Source of the DNA: an uncultured Acetatifactor sp.
GTDB taxonomy: Bacteria; Bacillota; Clostridia; Lachnospirales; Lachnospiraceae
DNA: 10,959 nucleotides
Direction: 5' to 3'
Assembly (NCBI GenBank): GCA_947644185.1
Contig: CANRZC010000051.1
Coordinates: forward strand, 1 to 10,959
Shown here: positions 6,648-10,959 of the stretch, piece after piece
Numbering within the stretch: the stretch's first letter is position 1
Layout: each line of letters starts with the position of its first letter
Translations under genes and position numbers: made by a program
The notes under the pieces: model-generated
Told to the model about the DNA's origin: nothing
Database searches by the model: none
Seen by the model: only the letters and a program-made list of their open reading frames with translations

Positions 6648-7136
6648 ATGGAAAAAACGCAGTGGTACATGGGAACACCCAACGGCGTGGTGATGTGTAT
6701 CGACTATGTGGAGGACAAACATCTGAAGGGTAGGCTCTACCATGGGTATGCGCGGGAGGCTTTGCCTTTTGCCACTATGGATGAGGCGATTTTTCAATTG
6801 GAGCGTTTCTATGATGCATTGAATTTTCCGTACCCCACCACAAACAGCCGCACCTTCGAGGATCAGGGGTGGCAGACAGAGAATAGACAGGAAAGGATGA
6901 GAATCATGAAAGACGAAGAACTGTTGAGCAAACACGGCGATCTGGGGACTTTCATCATTCGTGTGCAACATCGCCAGAATAGTAGCTGGCAGGGCCGTAT
7001 TACCTGGATGGAGAAGAACAAGACACTCTATTTCCGTTCCATCTGGGAGATGATCAAGCTGGTGGCAGGTGCGCTGGACACTGTCAGCAAACAGGAGGAC
7101 AGCCCCCAGGAGCCGTCTTGGGAGGATGTAGAATAG
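6648..7136 (+). CDS. Hypothetical protein, last gene of the surface operon
   Basis: The predicted protein has 162 residues and starts 4 bases after the regulator stop; AAAGG in the regulator's last codons is the likely binding site. There is no signal peptide or membrane segment, so it is cytoplasmic. Two parts can be seen. An N-terminal part (about 4-60, WYMGTPNGVVMCIDYVEDKHLKGRLYH..., then FATMDEAIFQLERFYDALNFP) looks like a beta-rich segment followed by a helix. A C-terminal part (about 100-146) carries TFIIRVQHRQNSSWQGRITW, then FRSIWEMIKLVAGALD. The RQNSSWQG core seems to me familiar from small clostridial proteins of unassigned function, but I cannot name a family. The linker (70-95) is polar and charged. 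Tight coupling to the BTAD regulator suggests a regulatory partner role; this is inference. Ser/Pro/Glu-rich residues end the protein. Confidence 0.65.
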   Translation: MEKTQWYMGTPNGVVMCIDYVEDKHLKGRLYHGYAREALPFATMDEAIFQLERFYDALNFPYPTTNSRTFEDQGWQTENRQERMRIMKDEELLSKHGDLGTFIIRVQHRQNSSWQGRITWMEKNKTLYFRSIWEMIKLVAGALDTVSKQEDSPQEPSWEDVE

Positions 7137-7144
7137 GGAGTGGA

Positions 7145-7175
7145 AAAACCCTGGAGCTTTTGGCTCTGGGGTTTT
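7145..7175 (+). terminator. Rho-independent terminator of the surface operon
   Basis: The left arm AAAACCCTGGAGC (7145-7157) and the right arm GCTCTGGGGTTTT (7163-7175) pair over 13 positions, two of them G-T wobbles, around the five-base loop TTTTG. The A-run on the left and T-run on the right make it usable in either direction. It starts 8 bases after the stop of the last operon gene. Confidence 0.85.
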
Positions 7176-7195
7176 GCTGTTCATAAAAAAGGGGC

Positions 7196-7224
7196 TTGAC
7201 ATTGTCCCCCGCATGGATTACCAT
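7196..7224 (+). promoter_or_regulatory. Likely sigma-A promoter for addA
   Basis: A perfect -35 TTGACA (7196-7201) is separated by 17 bases from TACCAT (7219-7224), which matches the -10 consensus at 4 of 6 positions. An A-tract lies just upstream (7185-7190). It sits right after the terminator and about 155 bases before the addA start, so addA can be transcribed independently of the surface operon. The weak -10 limits confidence. Confidence 0.45.
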
Positions 7225-7378
7225 TATTATCATAAATCACAGCATTTGTCTGAGATTCTATCAGGTCTTAAGGTTGAATGGCATTTCTGCCGTTTTTCAG
7301 GAAAAGAGGATTTGAAGTAAGTAAAAATGGCGGGAAGGAGAAAGCCTGACCTGGAATTTTAGAAAAGGATGTATAACT

Positions 7379-10300
7379 ATGGCAGTGACATTCACAAAAG
7401 AACAGAGCATGGCTATTGAACTGCATGGCCGAAATATCCTAGTGTCAGCGGCTGCGGGCAGTGGCAAGACTGCTGTGCTGGTGGAGCGCATTGTGCGGAT
7501 GGTCTGTGACGAGGCCAATCCGGTGGACATAGACCGCCTGCTGGTGGTGACCTTTACCAATGCTGCTGCAGCGCAGATGCGGGAGCGCATTGCGGCTGGC
7601 ATCGGGGCACGGCTTTCAGAGAGGCCAGATTCTGCTCATATCCAGAGACAGGCTACGCTTTTGCACAATGCCCAGATCACTACCATTGACAGCTTTTGCC
7701 TGTTTCTGCTGCGGAATCATTTCAATGAAATCGGACTTGACCCGGCCTTTCGCATTGCGGATGAGGGGGAAGTGCGGCTGATGCAGCGGGAGGTATTGGA
7801 GGAGCTGATAGAGGCGGCCTATGCCTCTGGCGGTGAGGCCTTTCGCTATTGTGTGGAGTATTTCTGCCCAGGCGGGCGCGAGAGTGTATTAGAACAGCAT
7901 ATCCTGAATCTATCGCGGTACGCCGCCAGCTTTCCCTGGCCTGCCAGATGGCTTAAAGAGCGCAAAGCAGATTACAGCGCGGGCACAGTGGAGGAGCTGT
8001 GCGGCAGCTCTTACGCCAGATGGCTACAGCAGCACCTGAAGCGTCTCTTTGCAGGCTGTGTGGAGAAGATGGAGCGGGTGCGCGCTCTCTGTGAGGCCCC
8101 GGACGGCCCCTATATGTACGGAGAATTGGTGGATGGGGAGCTGGAGCAGCTAGAGGGCTTGCTTCACTGCGATTCCCTGGAGGAGTATGCCGTTCGGGTG
8201 CCCGCTGTAAGCTTTGGCAGACTGCCCTCAAAGAAAGACGAGAGTGTCTCCTCCATGAAAAGAGAGCTGGCAAAGGAAATGCGCGCCTCGGTCAAGGACA
8301 GTGTCCGGGATATAGAGGAGCGGTACTTTGCCACCTCTCTGGAACTGGCGGCCAGACAGGGAGCCGCCTGTGGGGGGCCGGTAAGCACTTTACTTGATCT
8401 GGTGCTGGAGTTTGACAGGCGGATGCAGGAAAAGAAGCAGGAGAAGAAGGCCATTGATTTTTCAGATATGGAGCATTTTGCCTTGCAGATTCTGCTGGAG
8501 GGAGAGGGGGAGGAAGCCTGTCCCAGCCCTGTAGCACTGGAGTATAGACAGCATTTCGTTGAGATATTGACGGATGAATACCAGGACAGCAATCTGGTAC
8601 AGGAGTATCTGTTGAAAGCAGTCTCCGGCCAGGAGGACGGCCATTTCAATCGCTTTATGGTGGGGGATGTGAAGCAGAGCATCTACAAATTCCGCTTAGC
8701 CAGGCCGGAGCTTTTTTTGGAGAAGTACAACAGCTATCAGGGAGCCCAAGGCGATGACGCCATGCCCGAAAGTAACTGCCTGCGAATCGATCTGGCAAAG
8801 AACTTCCGCAGCCGTCTGCAGGTGGTGGAGGCTGTGAATGATGTGTTCAGCCGTCTCATGAGCGAGACCATAGGTGGGATTCCCTACGACGAACGGGCGG
8901 CATTGTACCCAGGGGCATCCTATCCAGAAGGAGGAGATTACAGCAGTGAGCTGTTACTGGTGGAAAAGCCGGAGAAAGACCATGAGCTGAAGGAAAAGCA
9001 GGCGGAGAGCCTGGCCATAGCCAGAAAAATCAAGGAGCTTCGGGGGAGCTTCCCTGTGATGGATAGCGAATCCGGCGTACAGCGCCCTGCGCGGTACAGC
9101 GATATGGTAATTCTGCTTCGCACCAATAGCGGCTGGGATGAGGAATTTAAGGAAGTGCTGGAGCAGGAAGGGATCCCGGTGTACATTACTTCGAAGACAG
9201 GATATTTTGCTGCCACTGAGGTGCAGGAATTGCTGCAGTTTTTGCGCGTACTGGATAATCCCAGCCAGGACATTCCACTGTTCGGTGTCATGAAGTCTAT
9301 TTTCGGCGATTTTTCAGAGGAGGAGACTGCTATTATCCGTAGTCTCACAAAGGGCTGCAGCCTGTATGAGGCATTGAAGCGGTTTGCAGAGGATTATGGG
9401 CAGAGCTTTTACCAGCTGAGGCATAAGGGGGAAGCAGAAGCAGATTCCCAGGAGGACAGAGCGGAAGAGACAGAGAGTCCCCGGGAGATGGCTCCAGCGC
9501 TGAACGGGGATATGGTGAGATTAGGGGAAAAAGTGGCTGCCTTCCTGGACATGATAAGTCAGTATCGCCAGTGCACCATCTACCTGCCTATCCGGGAATT
9601 GCTGACCAAGATAATTTTTGATTTTGGCTATTTGGACTATGTCACAGCGCTTCCCGCAGGAAGCAGAAGGCGAGCCAATGTGGAGATGCTGCTGACAAAG
9701 GCCTCTGATTTTGAGAGCACCAGCTATTTCGGGCTATTCCATTTTGTGCGCTATATGGAGCAGATGGAAAAATATGATGTGGACTATGGCGGAGCGGAAC
9801 TGCTGGACGAGAATGCGGATGTGGTGCGCATCATGAGTATTCATAAGAGCAAAGGCCTGGAGTTCCCCATCACTTTCGTGGCGGGATTAAGCAAGCGATT
9901 TAATATGCAGGATGTGAACCAGTCCTTGATACTGGACATGGATCTGGGCCTTGGAACAGACTATGTGGATCCAAAGAGGCGCATTCGCAACAAGACACTT
10001 CGACGGATGGCTCTGTCCAGAAAGCTGCGGGAGGAGCTGCTGTCAGAGGAACTGCGTCTGCTGTATGTGGCTATGACCAGAGCCAGGGAGAAACTAATTC
10101 TGACAGGGGTGTTAGCGGACGCAGAAAGCACATGGGAGCAGCGAAAGGAGGAAGGACAGGAGAGGCTGACTTATCTGGATTTCATGGAAGCTGGAAGCTA
10201 TCTGGATTTTCTACTGCCCATCTTACCTAACACCTGTATTCAGGTGACCGTACCGTCTCAGGAACAGGAGACGATGGAGGAATTCAGAGAGCAGGTTCAG

Positions 10301-10959
10301 CTTTCCCAGAAAAGAGAGGCTCTGGACAGGGCAGAGCAGTTTGCGGATGTGGAGGCTGGCAAACAGTTGGCCCACAGGCTGAATGCAGTCTATTCTTATG
10401 CTATGCTGTCTGACCTTTATACGAAGACGACGGTGTCTGAATTAAAGATTGCCGCTATGGCGGACCGGGATGAGGCTGCCTATCACACCTTTGAGCCAAA
10501 GGAGGTGCAGCCCTATATTCCGCTGTTTTGCAGAGGAGAAGAAAAAATCAGCGGTGCTGTCCGGGGCAATGCCTATCACAGGGTTATGGAGCTTCTGGAT
10601 TTTGAGACAGTGCTCGGGGCCCAGGCGACAGAGAATCTTGGGGCATCTCTCCAGGCCTTTCTGGAGCAGGAGGTGGAGAGTGGACGCCTCTCCACAGAAT
10701 ATTTTCAGGCAGTGCGCCTCCAAAGAATTGAGAAATTTCTCCATTCCCCGCTGGCCTACCGCATGTGGCAAGCACAGCGAAGAGGGAGTCTTTACAGAGA
10801 GCAGCCCTTTGTGTTGGGCATTGACGCCCGCCGCCTGAAGGGAGATTTCCCTGACAGCGAGACTGTGCTGATCCAGGGAATCATCGATGTGTTTTTTGAG
10901 GAGGAGGACGGATTGGTCCTGCTTGACTACAAGACAGATTCCATCTCTTCCATGAAAGA
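7379..10959 (+). CDS. addA: ATP-dependent helicase/nuclease subunit A (AddA), 3' end cut off
   Basis: The frame is open for 1193 codons from ATG 7379 to the window end without frameshift; AAAAGG (7363-7368) lies 10 bases upstream of the start. AddA is the motor and nuclease subunit of AddAB, which resects double-strand DNA ends for RecA-dependent repair, the Firmicutes counterpart of RecBCD. UvrD/Rep-type helicase motifs appear in order: Walker A AAAGSGKT (24-31), LVVTFTNAAAAQMRERI, TTIDSFC, Walker B LTDEYQDSN (Asp399, Glu400), VGDVKQSIYKFRLARP (428-443), SIHKSKGLEFP (His822) and LLYVAMTRAREKL (Arg901). The RecB-family nuclease domain shows His1067 (NAYHRVMELL), Asp1170 (GIIDVFF) and Asp1183/Lys1185 (LDYKTD), so both activities look intact. 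Probably only some tens of residues after DYKTD are missing. addB, which commonly precedes addA, is not upstream here; it may be downstream or elsewhere. Confidence 0.97.
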   Translation, partial: MAVTFTKEQSMAIELHGRNILVSAAAGSGKTAVLVERIVRMVCDEANPVDIDRLLVVTFTNAAAAQMRERIAAGIGARLSERPDSAHIQRQATLLHNAQITTIDSFCLFLLRNHFNEIGLDPAFRIADEGEVRLMQREVLEELIEAAYASGGEAFRYCVEYFCPGGRESVLEQHILNLSRYAASFPWPARWLKERKADYSAGTVEELCGSSYARWLQQHLKRLFAGCVEKMERVRALCEAPDGPYMYGELVDGELEQLEGLLHCDSLEEYAVRVPAVSFGRLPSKKDESVSSMKRELAKEMRASVKDSVRDIEERYFATSLELAARQGAACGGPVSTLLDLVLEFDRRMQEKKQEKKAIDFSDMEHFALQILLEGEGEEACPSPVALEYRQHFVEILTDEYQDSNLVQEYLLKAVSGQEDGHFNRFMVGDVKQSIYKFRLARPELFLEKYNSYQGAQGDDAMPESNCLRIDLAKNFRSRLQVVEAVNDVFSRLMSETIGGIPYDERAALYPGASYPEGGDYSSELLLVEKPEKDHELKEKQAESLAIARKIKELRGSFPVMDSESGVQRPARYSDMVILLRTNSGWDEEFKEVLEQEGIPVYITSKTGYFAATEVQELLQFLRVLDNPSQDIPLFGVMKSIFGDFSEEETAIIRSLTKGCSLYEALKRFAEDYGQSFYQLRHKGEAEADSQEDRAEETESPREMAPALNGDMVRLGEKVAAFLDMISQYRQCTIYLPIRELLTKIIFDFGYLDYVTALPAGSRRRANVEMLLTKASDFESTSYFGLFHFVRYMEQMEKYDVDYGGAELLDENADVVRIMSIHKSKGLEFPITFVAGLSKRFNMQDVNQSLILDMDLGLGTDYVDPKRRIRNKTLRRMALSRKLREELLSEELRLLYVAMTRAREKLILTGVLADAESTWEQRKEEGQERLTYLDFMEAGSYLDFLLPILPNTCIQVTVPSQEQETMEEFREQVQLSQKREALDRAEQFADVEAGKQLAHRLNAVYSYAMLSDLYTKTTVSELKIAAMADRDEAAYHTFEPKEVQPYIPLFCRGEEKISGAVRGNAYHRVMELLDFETVLGAQATENLGASLQAFLEQEVESGRLSTEYFQAVRLQRIEKFLHSPLAYRMWQAQRRGSLYREQPFVLGIDARRLKGDFPDSETVLIQGIIDVFFEEEDGLVLLDYKTDSISSMK

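Larger units (their letters stand above)
7137..7378 (+). other. Intergenic region between the surface operon and addA
   Basis: These 242 bases contain no gene I can support on either strand. They hold the terminator at 7145-7175, an A-tract at 7185-7190, a promoter-like pair at 7196-7224 and a leader of about 150 bases before addA. A small hairpin at 7278-7293 followed by T residues lies in the leader, but it is too weak to call as a terminator or attenuator. Confidence 0.6.

Noticed and set aside
7191..7210. GGGG and CCCC flanking the -35 TTGACA, a possible operator or hairpin.
   Set aside because: Only four pairs, with no extended symmetry; it could easily occur by chance.
6543..7214. Open frame on the - strand opposite the small hypothetical gene.
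   Set aside because: The + strand gene has operon spacing; this frame runs through the terminator hairpin and has no recognisable domain.
7278..7293. Small hairpin ATGGCA-TTTC-TGCCGT followed by T residues in the addA leader, possibly an attenuator.
   Set aside because: The stem has only six pairs with one wobble and the T-run is short; no competing structure or leader peptide was seen.
10442..10838. Open frames on both strands within the end of addA.
   Set aside because: The addA frame carries the conserved nuclease residues throughout this stretch; the others are shadows.

Overview
The window looks like a chromosomal stretch from a Gram-positive, gut-type clostridium, most likely Lachnospiraceae or a close relative. 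The reasons are strong AAGGAGG-like ribosome binding sites, balanced base composition, a class B sortase, SipW-type secretion signals and a Firmicutes-type AddA. The family is an inference; no rRNA or other taxonomic marker is present. Every gene I can support lies on the + strand.

Bases 1-7136 form one tightly packed gene series, probably a single operon that starts upstream of the window. Its order is: (1) the 3' end of a secreted protein with a Cna-B/SpaA-like pilin domain; (2) and (3) two small exported proteins with SipW-dependent-type signal regions, related in style to TasA/TapA/camelysin; (4) a 624-residue cell-surface protein built as two successive modules, each ending in a membrane segment and a basic patch, the second carrying a MucBP-like domain; (5) an ER-type (Ser/His) signal peptidase I of the SipW family; (6) a class B sortase; (7) a winged-helix/BTAD regulator with a degenerate GGDEF-like C-terminal domain; (8) a small cytoplasmic protein of unknown function. 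Genes overlap or lie within a few bases of each other, except for about 64 bases before the regulator. The series ends at a good hairpin terminator (7145-7175).

A plausible reading is a dedicated surface-fibre or matrix system. The SipW-like peptidase would process the two small subunits, the two-module membrane protein would serve as anchor or base, and the sortase would attach partner proteins, possibly encoded upstream. The last two genes would sense or control it. No protein in the window has a textbook LPxTG, NPQTN or PPKTG sorting signal, so the sortase substrate is unresolved.

Bases 7137-7378 are intergenic and hold the terminator and a likely promoter (TTGACA-17-TACCAT). From 7379 to the window end runs addA, the helicase-nuclease subunit of AddAB recombination repair. 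It is intact for 1193 codons and cut by the window edge. Its usual partner addB is not upstream. I saw no tRNA, rRNA, CRISPR array, insertion sequence or phage gene.
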